The position numbers and the translations under genes are program-made. Below the pieces are notes generated by a model. The model was given only the letters and a program-made list of their open reading frames with translations. It searched no databases and was not told where the DNA came from. Of a stretch of 64,000 nt of DNA, positions 15,845-25,271 are shown one piece after another. Position 1 is the stretch's first letter. Every line of letters begins with the position of its first letter. Source of the DNA: Azospirillum humicireducens (GTDB lineage: Bacteria > Pseudomonadota > Alphaproteobacteria > Azospirillales > Azospirillaceae); contig NZ_CP015285.1 in the NCBI RefSeq assembly GCF_001639105.2, forward strand, positions 1,728,501-1,792,500, given 5' to 3'.

Positions 15845-17197
15845 TCAGCCGTTGGCGGTACCCGTTGCCGCTCCGACCGGGACGGCGCGGGCGATGTCGC
15901 CCTGCTCTTCACGGCGGGCCAGCTCCTCGTTGCGGGCGTGGTGGCGGGCCAGCATCGGCTTGAGGACCAGCAGCGCACAGGCCGCGGCGGTCAGGTCCAT
16001 GGTGGCGGTGACGTACAGCACGGTGGCCCAGGTGCCGGTGGCTTCCATCAGCAGGTTGCCCAGCGGGACCAGCAGGGCGGCGACGCCCTTGGCGCAGTAC
16101 AGGACGCCGTAGATCTTGCCGGCATGCTTGGTGCCGAAGGTGTCGGCCGAGGTGGCGCTGAACAGGCTGTACACTTCACCCCAGGCCAGGAAGACCATGC
16201 CGCTGAGGATCAGGAACATCATCGGGTCGTGGCCGAACTTGCTGAGCATGATGATGCCCAGGCCTTCCAGGGTGAAGGCGACGAACATGGTCGCCTCACG
16301 GCCGATGTGATCGGAGATGAAGCCAAACAGCGGACGGGAGATGCCGTTCATCACGCGGTCCAGCATCAGGGCGAAGGGCAGAGCCGCCATGGTGATGCCC
16401 AGGACGCTGACCGGCGCTTCCTTCACGCCCAGATCGTGGGCGATGACGCCCAGCTGCGCCACGGCCATCAGGCCGCCGGTGACGGTGCCGATGAACATCG
16501 CCCACATCACCCAGAACACCGGGGTGCGGATGGCTTCGCCCAGCGTGTAGTCGCGACGGGTCTGTGCGACCTTGGTGGAAGCCTTGACGTGCTCCTTCTG
16601 CGGCATGCGCAGGAAGAAGGCGGCAGCGATGATGATCGCACCCTGCAGCAGGCCGAACCAGAAGAAGGTCGCCTGATAGCCGCTGCTGTGGATCATCGCG
16701 GAAATCGGCAGGATGGTGAGGGCCGAGCCGGCGCCATAGCCGCCCGCCGTCAGGCCGACCGCCAGACCGCGCTTTTCCGGGAACCACTTCAGCGCGTTGT
16801 TGACGCAGGTGGCATAGACGCAGCCGACGCCGATGCCGCCGATGGCCGAGCCGACATACAGCATGCTGAGCGAACCGGCATAGCTGTCGATGACCCAGGA
16901 CAGGCCGGTGAAGAAGCCGCCGGCGCCGACGATCACGCGGGGGCCGTACTTGTCGATGAAGTATCCCTCGATCGGCGTCAGCCAGGTCTGCACGACGACG
17001 AAGATGGTGAAGGCGGTCTGGATCGAAGCGCGCGTCCAGCCGTGCGTCGCCTGGATTTCCGGAACGAACAGCGTCCAGGCATACTGGATGTTGGCCGCAG
17101 CCACCATGCAGACGATGCCGACGACGATCTGCATCCAGCGGACCGCATCGGACACCGGCGCCTGAGCCGCCGCCGGTTGTGAATTCATATGAGCCAT
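15845..17197 (-). CDS. oxlT: OFA-family MFS oxalate/formate antiporter (OxlT-like)
   Basis: A 450-aa major facilitator protein with 12 expected helices. N-terminal MQIVVGIVCMVAAANIQYAWTLFVPEIQATHGW and GYFIDKYGPRVIVGAGG match the oxalate:formate antiporter branch. NALKWFPEKRGLAVGLTAGGYGAGSAL is the OFA signature loop. TLGEAIRTPVFWVMW and LMLDRVMNGISRPLFGFISDHIGREATM mark the second half. GGGAGG precedes the ATG at 17197; the longer frame upstream is not supported. It would exchange oxalate for formate (or related carboxylates) at the inner membrane. No oxalyl-CoA decarboxylase or formyl-CoA transferase is in the window. Its long upstream region contains a ~50-bp palindrome with paired operators. 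Confidence 0.9.
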   Translation of the reverse strand: MAHMNSQPAAAQAPVSDAVRWMQIVVGIVCMVAAANIQYAWTLFVPEIQATHGWTRASIQTAFTIFVVVQTWLTPIEGYFIDKYGPRVIVGAGGFFTGLSWVIDSYAGSLSMLYVGSAIGGIGVGCVYATCVNNALKWFPEKRGLAVGLTAGGYGAGSALTILPISAMIHSSGYQATFFWFGLLQGAIIIAAAFFLRMPQKEHVKASTKVAQTRRDYTLGEAIRTPVFWVMWAMFIGTVTGGLMAVAQLGVIAHDLGVKEAPVSVLGITMAALPFALMLDRVMNGISRPLFGFISDHIGREATMFVAFTLEGLGIIMLSKFGHDPMMFLILSGMVFLAWGEVYSLFSATSADTFGTKHAGKIYGVLYCAKGVAALLVPLGNLLMEATGTWATVLYVTATMDLTAAACALLVLKPMLARHHARNEELARREEQGDIARAVPVGAATGTANG

Positions 17198-17355
17198 CGT
17201 GCCTCCCAATGATCTTGCCTGAGCCGGTGGCGCGGCCCCTCTCCCGGGGACCGGCGCACCAATCACGATTGCGGAATGACCCGGACGGACCGCTCTTGCT
17301 GACGGTTCCATTCCGGAACTCGGCGCGGATGCCGACAATCGCTCGGAGTTCGATT

Positions 17356-17406
17356 GTCCCGGTTTTGGAATGCCAGATATGAAATCTGGTATGCCAAAAC
17401 CGGGGA
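17356..17406. promoter_or_regulatory. Large palindrome with paired operators upstream of oxlT
   Basis: Outer arms GTCCCGGTTTTGG (from 17356) and CCAAAACCGGGGAC (to 17406) enclose CCAGAT/ATCTGG. Each half carries a palindromic core, TGGAATGCCA (17366-17375) and TGGTATGCCA (17387-17396), exactly 21 bp apart. This looks like a binding site for two dimers of a GntR-like regulator on the same DNA face. As RNA it would also form a strong hairpin. Confidence 0.6.
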
Positions 17407-17541
17407 CAAAAAGACCCGGACGGACGGTCCGACGCCGTATGCACACCTACTGACCAAGTAAAACTTACGTCTCGTGCCGCTTCGAATGCCCGGTCCACAT
17501 CGGTTCTTGTGTCCGATCACTCGGTGCGACGCACATCCTGT

Positions 17542-17571
17542 AAAAAGAAGCCGTGCCGGTACCTGCACGGC
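17542..17571 (-). terminator. Rho-independent terminator, minus strand
   Basis: On the minus strand GCCGTGC-(8 nt)-GCACGGC (17571 to 17550) is followed by TTCTTTTT. It lies about 260 bp past the rsmD stop and 345 bp before oxlT. It may end the rluB-rsmD transcript or a small RNA, or act as a leader terminator of oxlT. Confidence 0.6.
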
Positions 17572-17832
17572 CCCCTCGAACGAGGGTGTGCAGTCTTAGG
17601 AGATAGATAGATGCCGCCGTTTCCATAGAGGAACCGCATCGGCGACACATAATCTTTTGCTCGGATTGTTTTGGAACTCAACAGTCCATTCGGGCTTTCC
17701 GTATGATGGAAAAACACCGGAGAGCGCCTTGGGACAGGCAGGGCTCATCCTCACCCGGCCGGTGGGCGGGAGCACGGAAAATGAAACTCGGGCCGGGAGG
17801 AACGGAATTGGACGGACTGCGCGGCCGGCGGA

Positions 17833-18393
17833 TCAGGCCGGGTGGCGGACCGTCAGGAAGGCGACGCGGGTGTCGCCATAGCGGCGCTCATCGACGGCGG
17901 CGAAGCCGTCGGGCAAAGGCAGGGGATCGCGGTCGGCGACCTCGACCACGGCGAGAGCGCCGTCGGCAAGCCAGCCGGCCTTCAGCAACCCGTCCAGCGC
18001 CCGCGGCGCCAGATCCTGGCCATAGGGGGGATCGAGAAAGGCCAAGGCGCAGGCCCGCGGGGCAGGCGGCGGCTTGGTGGCATCGGCGCGCAGGATCCGC
18101 GCATTGCCGGCTTCGCCCAGGGCATCGACATTGGCGCGCACCGCGTCCAGCGCCGGCCGGCCCATGTCGAGGAAACCGCACCAGGCGGCACCGCGCGACA
18201 GGGCTTCCAACCCGAGCGCGCCGGTTCCGCAAAAGGCATCGACGACCGCGGCGCCCTCGAACGCGGGCGCCCAGTCGGCATGGACCAGGATGTTGAAGAT
18301 GGCTTGCCGGGTGCGGTCGGTGGTGGGGCGGGTGTCGCGCCCGCCCGGCGCCACCAGACTGCGGCCGCGGTGCTTACCGCCGACGATCCGCAC
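17833..18393 (-). CDS. rsmD: 16S rRNA (guanine-966-N2)-methyltransferase RsmD
   Basis: A 186-aa class I SAM-dependent methyltransferase that modifies G966 of 16S rRNA. It starts VRIVGGKHRGRSLVAP, the RsmD N-terminal signature, followed by TRPTTDRTRQAIFNIL. The SAM-binding motif is VVDAFCGTGALGLEALSRGA and the catalytic tetrapeptide is DPPY in FLDPPYGQDL. The GTG at 18393 is the natural start; the longer frame upstream is just the shadow of rluB. The start overlaps the last 20 bases of rluB, implying translational coupling in an rluB-rsmD operon, a common alphaproteobacterial arrangement. Confidence 0.95.
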   Translation of the reverse strand: MRIVGGKHRGRSLVAPGGRDTRPTTDRTRQAIFNILVHADWAPAFEGAAVVDAFCGTGALGLEALSRGAAWCGFLDMGRPALDAVRANVDALGEAGNARILRADATKPPPAPRACALAFLDPPYGQDLAPRALDGLLKAGWLADGALAVVEVADRDPLPLPDGFAAVDERRYGDTRVAFLTVRHPA

Positions 18394-19762
18394 GCGGGCG
18401 CTCCGTCCGTCCGCCGGCACCGCCGCCCGACCTGTCGCCACCGGCCTTCGGCCCGCCCTTCGGCGCCGGACCGGCGCCCTTCGGGCCCGCGGACCTGGAG
18501 ACCGCCGATTTCGGGCCGGCAAACTTGGCGTCCCTCGGCTTATCGTCCCTCGGCTTGGCATCCCGGGACCTTGCGCCCTCGGAACGGGCGGCCTCGGAAC
18601 GCGGGCCGTCCGACTTCGCGGCAGCCGCCTTGAAGCCGCCGGGCTTCGCCCCCCGCGGACCGGCAGCGCCGGCCGGCTTGGCGGCATCGCGGCCTTCGGG
18701 CTTGCCGGGCCGACCGGATTTGGCCGCCGCTCCGCCGAGCGACAGCGTGCCGCGCGACGCGGTTCCACGCCGGGCGGGTTTGGTCTCTTCAACACGGGCG
18801 GCTTCGGCCTCATGCCGCTTGGTGGCGGAGCGCGGCGCGCGCTTAGGAGCGGCCTTGGCGTCGGCCTTCGCCGCCACGGTCTTCCCTGGCGCGGTCTTTC
18901 CCGGCGCGGACTTGGCGGGGGCAGACTTCACCGCCGCGTCGGCTCTCGCCTTGGCGCGCTGCTTGGTGCCGGACTCGGCGGGCTCCGCCCCTTCGGGGGT
19001 GCCGAAGAAGGGAGCGATCTGTTCGCGGACGACGCGCTTCGGCACTTCCTCGACGGCCCCCTCCTCCAGCTTGCCGAGCTGGAAGGGACCGTAGGCGACG
19101 CGGATCAGCCGGTTCACCTGGAGCCCCAGCGACTCCATCACCTTGCGGATCTCGCGGTTCTTGCCTTCCTTCAGGCTGACGGTCAGCCAGGCGTTGCGGC
19201 CCTGGATGCGGTCGAGCACGGCCTCGATCGGACCATACTTCACGCCCTCGATGGTCGGGCCCTTCTCCAGCGCCGCCAGCTGCTTCTCATCCACCTCTCC
19301 GAACACGCGCACGCGGTAGCGGCGGGTCCAGCCGGTGGCCGGCAGTTCCAGGAAACGGGCCAGCTCGCCGTCGTTGGTGAGCAGAAGCAGGCCTTCGGTC
19401 GTCAGGTCGAGGCGGCCGATGGAGACCACGCGCGGCAGGTCGGCCGGCAGCCGGTCGAAGACGGTCTCGCGCCCCTTCTCGTCGCGGGCGGTGGTGACCA
19501 GCCCCGACGGCTTGTGGTAGCGCCACAGACGGGCGGGTTCCGGCTCCGGAATGACCTTGCCGTCGACCTGCACGATATCGCCGGAGCGAACCACGCAGGC
19601 GGGGCTGTCGAGCACGCGGCTGTTGACCGCGACGCGGCCCTCGGCGATCCAGCGTTCGGCGTCGCGGCGCGAGCAGAGGCCGGCGCGCGCCAGTCGCTTG
19701 GCGATGCGTTCACCGCCATTGGAGGCGGAATCGGATTTCTTGGCAGTATCGGAGCGGTCCAT
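18374..19762 (-). CDS. rluB: Pseudouridine synthase (RluB/RsuA family) with long basic tail
   Basis: A 462-aa protein. The N-terminal S4 domain (GERIAKRLARAGLCSRRDAERWIAEGRVAVNSRV) is followed by the catalytic RsuA/RluB core. GRLDLTTEGLLLLTNDGELA holds the catalytic Asp in GRLD; KLEEGAVEEVP and KEGKNREIRKVMESLGLQVNRLIRVAYGPF are the other family motifs. From about residue 270 a Lys/Ala/Pro/Gly-rich disordered tail of nearly 200 residues follows (repeats like KSAPGKTAPGK), probably for RNA binding; such tails are common in this family in alphaproteobacteria. It would make pseudouridine in 23S rRNA helix 93. It is divergent from tadA with 105 bp between. Confidence 0.94.
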   Translation of the reverse strand: MDRSDTAKKSDSASNGGERIAKRLARAGLCSRRDAERWIAEGRVAVNSRVLDSPACVVRSGDIVQVDGKVIPEPEPARLWRYHKPSGLVTTARDEKGRETVFDRLPADLPRVVSIGRLDLTTEGLLLLTNDGELARFLELPATGWTRRYRVRVFGEVDEKQLAALEKGPTIEGVKYGPIEAVLDRIQGRNAWLTVSLKEGKNREIRKVMESLGLQVNRLIRVAYGPFQLGKLEEGAVEEVPKRVVREQIAPFFGTPEGAEPAESGTKQRAKARADAAVKSAPAKSAPGKTAPGKTVAAKADAKAAPKRAPRSATKRHEAEAARVEETKPARRGTASRGTLSLGGAAAKSGRPGKPEGRDAAKPAGAAGPRGAKPGGFKAAAAKSDGPRSEAARSEGARSRDAKPRDDKPRDAKFAGPKSAVSRSAGPKGAGPAPKGGPKAGGDRSGGGAGGRTERPRADRRR

Positions 19763-19867
19763 GGCCGGACCATAGGGCCTGGACGCGCCGCCCGCAACAC
19801 GAGTCCGGCCCAGGATCGCCGGAATCCGGTTGACGGGCCCGGCGGGCGGTTGGCACCCTCCCCGCAC

Positions 19868-20332
19868 ATGCCGCCGCCTCCCTATACTCCTTCCTACATG
19901 GACCTCGCCTTCACCGCGGCCGAGGCAGCCGCCGCGCGCGGCGAGGTGCCGGTCGGCGCCGTCGTCGTCGATCCCGCGACGGGTGCCGTCCTTGCCACCG
20001 CCGGCAACCGGACGGAGGAGCTGTGCGATCCGTCGGCCCATGCCGAGCTGCTGGCGATTCGTGCGGCCTGCATGCAGCGCGGCCAGCCCCGCCTGCCCGG
20101 CTGCGACCTGTATGTGACGCTGGAGCCCTGCGCGCTCTGCGCCGCCGCGATCAGCTTCGCCCGCATCCGGCGGGTCTATTACGGCGCCTACGATCCCAAG
20201 GGCGGCGCGGTGGACCATGGCCCGCGCTTCTTCACTCAGCCCACCTGCCATCACGCGCCGGACGTCTACAGCGGCATCGGCGAGACACGGGCGGGGGCGC
20301 TGCTGCGGGACTTCTTCAGGCAGCGGCGGTAA
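19868..20332 (+). CDS. tadA: tRNA-specific adenosine deaminase TadA
   Basis: A 154-aa zinc deaminase converting wobble A34 to inosine in tRNA-Arg(ACG), essential for decoding CGN codons. The active site is HAELLAI (His ligand plus catalytic Glu) and LEPCALCAAA (two Cys zinc ligands). Family residues include the GEVPVGAVVVD and RRVYYGAYDPKGGAVDHGPRFF segments. The ATG at 19868 encodes MPPPPYTPSYMDLAF; the ATG at 19898 (MDLAF) is also possible. Downstream is a 240-bp AT-rich gap containing the promoter region of the chemoreceptor. Confidence 0.95.
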   Translation: MPPPPYTPSYMDLAFTAAEAAAARGEVPVGAVVVDPATGAVLATAGNRTEELCDPSAHAELLAIRAACMQRGQPRLPGCDLYVTLEPCALCAAAISFARIRRVYYGAYDPKGGAVDHGPRFFTQPTCHHAPDVYSGIGETRAGALLRDFFRQRR

Positions 20333-20574
20333 CTCCCCGGCCGGACGCGGGCTCCGTTTGCAGTGCAATATTACGCCCAATGGGGCGCAATAAAATTAAT
20401 ATCGGTCATTCCGAAAACAATCACCACTTCTGTACCGGAGGAATAAAAGAAAAACCAGCCCATGCATACAACCGCGGAAAATTCATAGGTGAAGACGATA
20501 TACTCTGTTAAGTGTTTGTTTAGCGAATTGGTGCGCATGATATGCTGACCGGTTGTAGCCATCAGGAGTTATGA

Positions 20575-22080
20575 ATGTTCTCGTTCCGCAAGCCGCAGGA
20601 CAATCAAGCGGCCGAAGAGTTGGCCCTGCTGGGCCGCCATGCGGGAGTCGGGCTGTGGGACGCGGTCATCCACAACGGCGATCCCATGCATGCGCAAAGC
20701 AATTGGCATTGGTCGCCGGAGTTCCGCCGCCTCATGGGCTTCGACCGCGACGACAAGGCGGGCTTCCCCGACAAGGTCGGTTCCTGGGCGGACCGGCTGC
20801 ATCCGGACGACGCCAAGCCGACCTTCGACGCCTTCATGGGCTGCCTGAACGACCGCAGCGGACGCACCGGCTATGACGTGAACTACCGGCTGAAGGTGAA
20901 GGACGGCAGCTACCGCTGGTTCCGCGCCATCGGCGGCGTCGCCCGCGACAGCAGCGGCCTGGCTCTGCGCGCCTGCGGCTCGCTGATCGACATCGACGCC
21001 GAACGGCGGGAACTGGAGCGGGCCAAGCTGCTCGACCGCCACGCCGGCGTCGGGCTGTGGGACGCGGTCTTCCACAATGGCGACCCGATGCATGCGCAGA
21101 GCCGCTGGCACTGGTCGCCGGAGTTCCGCCGCCTCGTCGGCTTCGACCGTGACGACAAGGCGGGTTTCCCCGACAAGGTCGGCTCCTGGGCCGACCGGCT
21201 GCATCCGGACGACGCGAAGCGCACCTTCGACGCCTTCATGGCCTGCCTGAACGACCGCAGCGGCCGCACCGGCTACGATGTCGATTACCGCCTGAAGCTG
21301 CGGGACGGCAGCTACCGCTGGTTCCGCGCCATCGGCGGCGTCGCCCGCGACGGCAGCGGTCTTGCCCTGCGCGCCTGCGGCTCGCTGATCGACATCGACG
21401 CCCAGAAGGTCGCCGAATTGCGGCAGGCCGAGATGGACAGCGAGCGCCGCCGCAGCGTCACCACCCTCGCCGAGACGCTGGACAGCGAGGTCGGCACCGC
21501 CGCCGACCGTGCCACCGCCAACGCCCAGACCGTCGCCGCCGCGACGGAGGAGCTGTCGGCCTCGATCTCCGACATCAGCACCCGCGCCAACGAGGCCTCC
21601 GGCGCCTCGCTCAAGGCATCGGAGGAGGCGAGCCGCACCAATGCCGCGGTGGAGGCGCTCGTCACTTCGGCCGAGCGCATCGGCGCGATCACCAAGCTGA
21701 TCAACTCCATCGCCTCGCAGACCAACCTGCTGGCGCTGAACGCGACCATCGAGGCCGCCCGCGCCGGCGAGGCGGGACGCGGCTTCGCCGTGGTGGCGAA
21801 CGAGGTGAAGTCGCTGGCCCAGCAGAGCGGCAGCGCCGCCGACGACATCGCGGCACAGATCGCCTCGGTCCAGCAGGAGGCCCTGCATGCGGTGGACGCC
21901 ATCCGCCGGATCGGCGCCATCGTCACCGACGTCCAGCAGATCTCTACCACCATCGCCGCCGCCGTGTCGCAGCAGGAGTCGGCGACCAGGGAGATCGCCC
22001 ACAGCGTCACCCGCGTGGTGCGCGACATCGAAGTGGTGTCGCAGAACATCGCCACCGCGTCGGAACGTCTGCGGGCGTGA
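20575..22080 (+). CDS. Cytosolic chemoreceptor with tandem duplicated PAS domains
   Basis: A 501-aa soluble methyl-accepting chemotaxis protein. It has two almost identical PAS (fold 3 type) domains (about residues 16-143 and 150-277), each carrying GLWDAV.HNGDPMHAQS.WHWSPEFRRL and DGSYRWFRAIGGVARD, then a PAC-like end. The signalling domain follows, with the highly conserved tip SIASQTNLLALNATIEAARAGEAGRGFAVVANEVKSLAQQS. There are no transmembrane segments, so it senses something inside the cell, perhaps redox or a heme/flavin ligand, but no binding residue is obvious. CAGGAG precedes the ATG at 20575; an overlapping ATG at 20571 is out of frame. No other chemotaxis gene is adjacent. Confidence 0.95.
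   Translation: MFSFRKPQDNQAAEELALLGRHAGVGLWDAVIHNGDPMHAQSNWHWSPEFRRLMGFDRDDKAGFPDKVGSWADRLHPDDAKPTFDAFMGCLNDRSGRTGYDVNYRLKVKDGSYRWFRAIGGVARDSSGLALRACGSLIDIDAERRELERAKLLDRHAGVGLWDAVFHNGDPMHAQSRWHWSPEFRRLVGFDRDDKAGFPDKVGSWADRLHPDDAKRTFDAFMACLNDRSGRTGYDVDYRLKLRDGSYRWFRAIGGVARDGSGLALRACGSLIDIDAQKVAELRQAEMDSERRRSVTTLAETLDSEVGTAADRATANAQTVAAATEELSASISDISTRANEASGASLKASEEASRTNAAVEALVTSAERIGAITKLINSIASQTNLLALNATIEAARAGEAGRGFAVVANEVKSLAQQSGSAADDIAAQIASVQQEALHAVDAIRRIGAIVTDVQQISTTIAAAVSQQESATREIAHSVTRVVRDIEVVSQNIATASERLRA
20629..21402 (+). repeat. 402-bp tandem duplication encoding two PAS domains
   Basis: DNA segments 20629-21000 and 21031-21402 are nearly identical with a period of 402 bp (134 codons). 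Long stretches match base for base (for example around GGCTGTGGGACGCGGTC), so the duplication is recent or maintained by gene conversion. Confidence 0.9.
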
Positions 22081-22145
22081 TGCGGAAATGAAAAAGGGGC
22101 GCAGCGATGCGCCCCCATTTCATTTCCGTCAAAGCGGAAGAGACC

Positions 22146-23432
22146 TTACCGACCCACCGCCCGCCAGCCGATGTCGCGGCGGCAGAAGCCGTCCGGCCAG
22201 TCCAGCGCGTCGACCGCCTTGTAGGCCGCCGCCTGCGCCTCGGCCACCGTCGGCGCCAGTGCGGTGACGCCCAGCACGCGGCCGCCGACCGACAGCACGC
22301 GGCCATCCTCGGCGCGCCTGGTGCCGGCATGGAAGACGGTCACGCCGTCCACCGCCCCGGCCTTGTCCAGCCCACGGATTTCCGTGTTCTTGGCGTAGTC
22401 GCCCGGATAGCCGTTGGCCGCCATCACCACGCACAGCGCGGTCCGGTCGTGCCAGCGCAGGTCGATGCTGTCCAGCACCCCGTCGGCCGCCGCCACCAGC
22501 GCCGCCAGCGCGTCGGACTTCAGCCGCATCATCAGCGTCTGGCATTCCGGGTCGCCGAAGCGGACGTTGAACTCCAGCGTCTTCGGCACCGGGCCGTCCG
22601 GCGTCTGCATGATCATCAGGCCGGCGAACAGCACGCCCTTGAAGGGCTTGCCTTCCGTCGCCATGCCCTTGACCGTCGGCAGGATGATCTCGCGCATCAC
22701 GCGGTCCTGCAGGTCGGGCGTCAGCACCGGGGCCGGGGAATAGGCGCCCATGCCGCCGGTGTTGGGGCCGGTGTCGCCGTCGCCGACCGCCTTGTGGTCC
22801 TGGGCCGAGGCCAGCGGCAGCGCGTTCTCGCCGTCGCACAGCGCGAAGAAGCTGACCTCCTCGCCGTCCAGGAACTCCTCGACCACCACCTCGGCACCGG
22901 CGGCGCCGAAACGGCCGCCGACCAGCGCGTCGTCGATGGCCTCGAAGGCTTCCTGCTCGGTGCGGGCGACGGTCACGCCCTTGCCGGCGGCCAGACCGTC
23001 GGCCTTCACCACGATGGGGGCGCCATGCTTGCGGACATAGGCCTTGGCGGCCTCTGGATCCTTGAAGCGCTCGTAGAAGGCGGTGGGAACCCCGTATTTC
23101 GCCAGGATGTCCTTCATGAAGCCCTTGGAGCCCTCAAGCTCCGCCGCCGCCGCACTCGGCCCGAAGGCCTTGACGCCCAGTGCGGTCAGCCGGTCGACCA
23201 GACCCAGCACCAGCGGGCCTTCCGGACCGACGACGACGAAGTCGATGGCGTTGTCCTGGACGAAGCGCACCAGCGCATCCACGTCCTCCGACCCGATGGG
23301 CACCAGCGTTGCGACATCGGCGATGCCGGCATTGCCCGGCGCGCAGTAGAGCGCGTCGCACAGCGGCGAGTTGGAAATGGCCCAGCAGAGCGCGTGCTCA
23401 CGACCGCCCGATCCGACGACGAGGACTTTCAT
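22146..23432 (-). CDS. purD: Phosphoribosylamine--glycine ligase
   Basis: A 428-aa ATP-grasp enzyme that makes glycinamide ribonucleotide, the second committed step of purine synthesis. Motifs are [19 protein letters not shown] at the N-terminus, [23 protein letters not shown]-grasp [26 protein letters not shown] and [12 protein letters not shown]. The ATG at 23432 gives the canonical N-terminus; the frame extends upstream without meaning. It is divergent from xseA with 73 bp between the starts. Confidence 0.97.
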   Translation of the reverse strand: MKVLVVGSGGREHALCWAISNSPLCDALYCAPGNAGIADVATLVPIGSEDVDALVRFVQDNAIDFVVVGPEGPLVLGLVDRLTALGVKAFGPSAAAAELEGSKGFMKDILAKYGVPTAFYERFKDPEAAKAYVRKHGAPIVVKADGLAAGKGVTVARTEQEAFEAIDDALVGGRFGAAGAEVVVEEFLDGEEVSFFALCDGENALPLASAQDHKAVGDGDTGPNTGGMGAYSPAPVLTPDLQDRVMREIILPTVKGMATEGKPFKGVLFAGLMIMQTPDGPVPKTLEFNVRFGDPECQTLMMRLKSDALAALVAAADGVLDSIDLRWHDRTALCVVMAANGYPGDYAKNTEIRGLDKAGAVDGVTVFHAGTRRAEDGRVLSVGGRVLGVTALAPTVAEAQAAAYKAVDALDWPDGFCRRDIGWRAVGR

Positions 23433-23452
23433 GGGGTGGCGCTCCTTCCGCC

Positions 23453-23480
23453 TTGTTGCGAACTGCGCGCCTTGTATCAT
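23453..23480 (+). promoter_or_regulatory. Candidate xseA promoter
   Basis: TTGTTG (23453-23458), 16-base spacer and TATCAT (23475-23480). This position would start transcription about 20 bases before the ATG at 23506 and makes an ATG at 23479 unlikely as the start. Confidence 0.4.
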
Positions 23481-23505
23481 GGCGGCGCCCCAACTCAAGA
23501 GCGCC

Positions 23506-25134
23506 ATGACCTCCGACACCGACTCCCTGCCCCTGATCGCCCCGGAACCGCGCCCCGGCTCCAACCTGCCGGAATTCACCGTCGGCGACCTCGCACGCCG
23601 GCTGAAGCGCAGCATCGAGGAGGAATTCGGCTTCGTCCGCGTCCGCGGCGAGATCAGCCAGCCGAAGAAGCACAGCTCCGGCCACTGCTACCTGCGTCTC
23701 AAGGACGACACCGCGGTGATCGAGGCGGTGTGCTGGCGCGGCACCATGGCGAAGCTGGCGGTGCGGCCGGAGGAAGGGCTTGAGGTCATCGTCACCGGGC
23801 GGATGACGACCTATCCCGGCCGCTCGCAATATCAGCTGATCATCGAATCGATGGAGTTGGCCGGCGAAGGCGCGCTGCTGAAGATGCTGGAGGAGCGCAA
23901 GCGCCGGCTGGCGGCGGAGGGGCTGTTCGACCCCGCCCGCAAGACGCGCATCCCCTTCCTGCCCGACGTGATCGGCGTCGTCACCTCCCCCACCGGCGCG
24001 GTCATCCGCGACATCCTGCACCGGCTGAACGACCGTTTCCCCCGCCATGTGCTGCTGTGGCCGGTCGCCGTCCAGGGCGAGCGCGCGGCGGCCGAGGTGA
24101 CGGCGGCGATCGAGGGCTTCAACCGCATCCAGCCCGGCGGTCCGGTGCCGCGACCCGACCTGATCATCGTGGCGCGCGGCGGCGGCTCGCTGGAAGACCT
24201 GATGGCCTTCAACGAGGAAAATGTCGTCCGCGCCGCGGCGGCCAGCACCATCCCGCTGATCTCCGCCGTCGGGCACGAGACCGACACCACCCTGATCGAC
24301 TTCGCGTCCGACCTGCGCGCCCCCACCCCGACCGCCGCGGCGGAGATGGCGGTGCCGGTGCGCGGCGAGTTGCTGGCCCAGATCCTGGACGACGAGCGCC
24401 GGTTGCTGGCCTGCGCGTCACGCGCGGTGGAGGACCGCCGCAACCGGGTGGAGGGGCTGGCCCGCGGCCTGGGCGACCCCCGCGCCCTGCTGGAGGGTCA
24501 TGCCCAGCGGCTGGACGACCGGGCCGAACGCCTGAACCTCGCCGCCGCCGCACTGCTGGAGCGCCGCGGCACCCGCGTCGGCGAACTGGCCGCCAAGCTG
24601 CGCCACCCGCGCGAGAAGCTGGCCCAGGCCGGGCAAAAGCTGGCGTCGGAAAGCCGCGCGCTCGATTCGGCGCTGCGCCATGCCGTGACCACCGCCGCCG
24701 GCCGCTTCGACCGGGTCGCCGGCCGGCTGTCGCTGACCCCGGCGCGGGTGAAGCAGGAAGAGGGCGCCCGCCGGCTCGCCGACCTGACGCCGCGTCTCGA
24801 CCGCAGCTATGCCAAGGGGGTCGCCGACAAGGCGGCCAAACTGGCGTCGCTGGGGCAATTGCTGGAGAGCTACAGCTACAAGGGCGTGCTGGCCCGCGGC
24901 TTCGCCCTGGTCGAGGACCGCGACGGCCGCCCCGTCACCCGCGCCGATCAGGCGACGCCGGGTCTGCCGGTCAACATCGTCTTCGCCGATGATGCCAAAG
25001 TTGCAGCAACCATCGACCGCAGCGCGCCCAAGGCGGAGACGGAGCCGGAGGTCAAAGCTGAGCCCAAGCCCGAGCCGAAGCCGGAGAAGAAGGCCAAGCC
25101 GCGGGTGGCGCCGGTGCAGGGCACGCTGTTCTGA
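23506..25134 (+). CDS. xseA: Exodeoxyribonuclease VII large subunit
   Basis: A 542-aa subunit of the bidirectional single-strand exonuclease ExoVII. The N-terminal OB-fold begins [29 protein letters not shown] and [15 protein letters not shown]. The catalytic domain has [42 protein letters not shown] and [29 protein letters not shown], all family hallmarks. A long coiled-coil region follows. The protein ends with an unusual Glu/Lys/Pro-rich tail (about the last 45 residues) finishing APVQGTLF. The small subunit gene xseB is not adjacent. Confidence 0.96.
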   Translation: MTSDTDSLPLIAPEPRPGSNLPEFTVGDLARRLKRSIEEEFGFVRVRGEISQPKKHSSGHCYLRLKDDTAVIEAVCWRGTMAKLAVRPEEGLEVIVTGRMTTYPGRSQYQLIIESMELAGEGALLKMLEERKRRLAAEGLFDPARKTRIPFLPDVIGVVTSPTGAVIRDILHRLNDRFPRHVLLWPVAVQGERAAAEVTAAIEGFNRIQPGGPVPRPDLIIVARGGGSLEDLMAFNEENVVRAAAASTIPLISAVGHETDTTLIDFASDLRAPTPTAAAEMAVPVRGELLAQILDDERRLLACASRAVEDRRNRVEGLARGLGDPRALLEGHAQRLDDRAERLNLAAAALLERRGTRVGELAAKLRHPREKLAQAGQKLASESRALDSALRHAVTTAAGRFDRVAGRLSLTPARVKQEEGARRLADLTPRLDRSYAKGVADKAAKLASLGQLLESYSYKGVLARGFALVEDRDGRPVTRADQATPGLPVNIVFADDAKVAATIDRSAPKAETEPEVKAEPKPEPKPEKKAKPRVAPVQGTLF

Positions 25135-25271
25135 CGGCGTAGCCCTGCCGGCCGCTGCCATCTGTCGCAGGCGGCGCCCCTTCCCAGGCAGCAGCCGCCG
25201 GGACTAAAGCCATCGGCTTCACAGGCCCGCACCGCTATGCGCGTTGCGGGCCGTCCTCCGATGGCCGATTC

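Larger units (their letters stand above)
17198..17832. other. Long upstream region of the OxlT-like gene
   Basis: About 635 bp without a supported gene. It holds, reading toward oxlT, a minus-strand T-tailed hairpin (17542-17571), then a ~50-bp imperfect palindrome with two operator-like sites (17356-17406). A 13-bp direct repeat GACCCGGACGGAC occurs at 17278-17290 and 17413-17425. Short frames here are shadows. Confidence 0.55.

Noticed and set aside
17278-17425. 13-bp direct repeat GACCCGGACGGAC flanking the oxlT palindrome
   Set aside because: Could be a target-site-like flank, but the words are GC-rich and common in this genome type; no insertion features accompany them.
20451-20500. Tiny ATG frame (about 8 codons) ahead of the chemoreceptor
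   Set aside because: Although GGAGG is upstream, the spacing is too long and the peptide has no attenuator-like composition.
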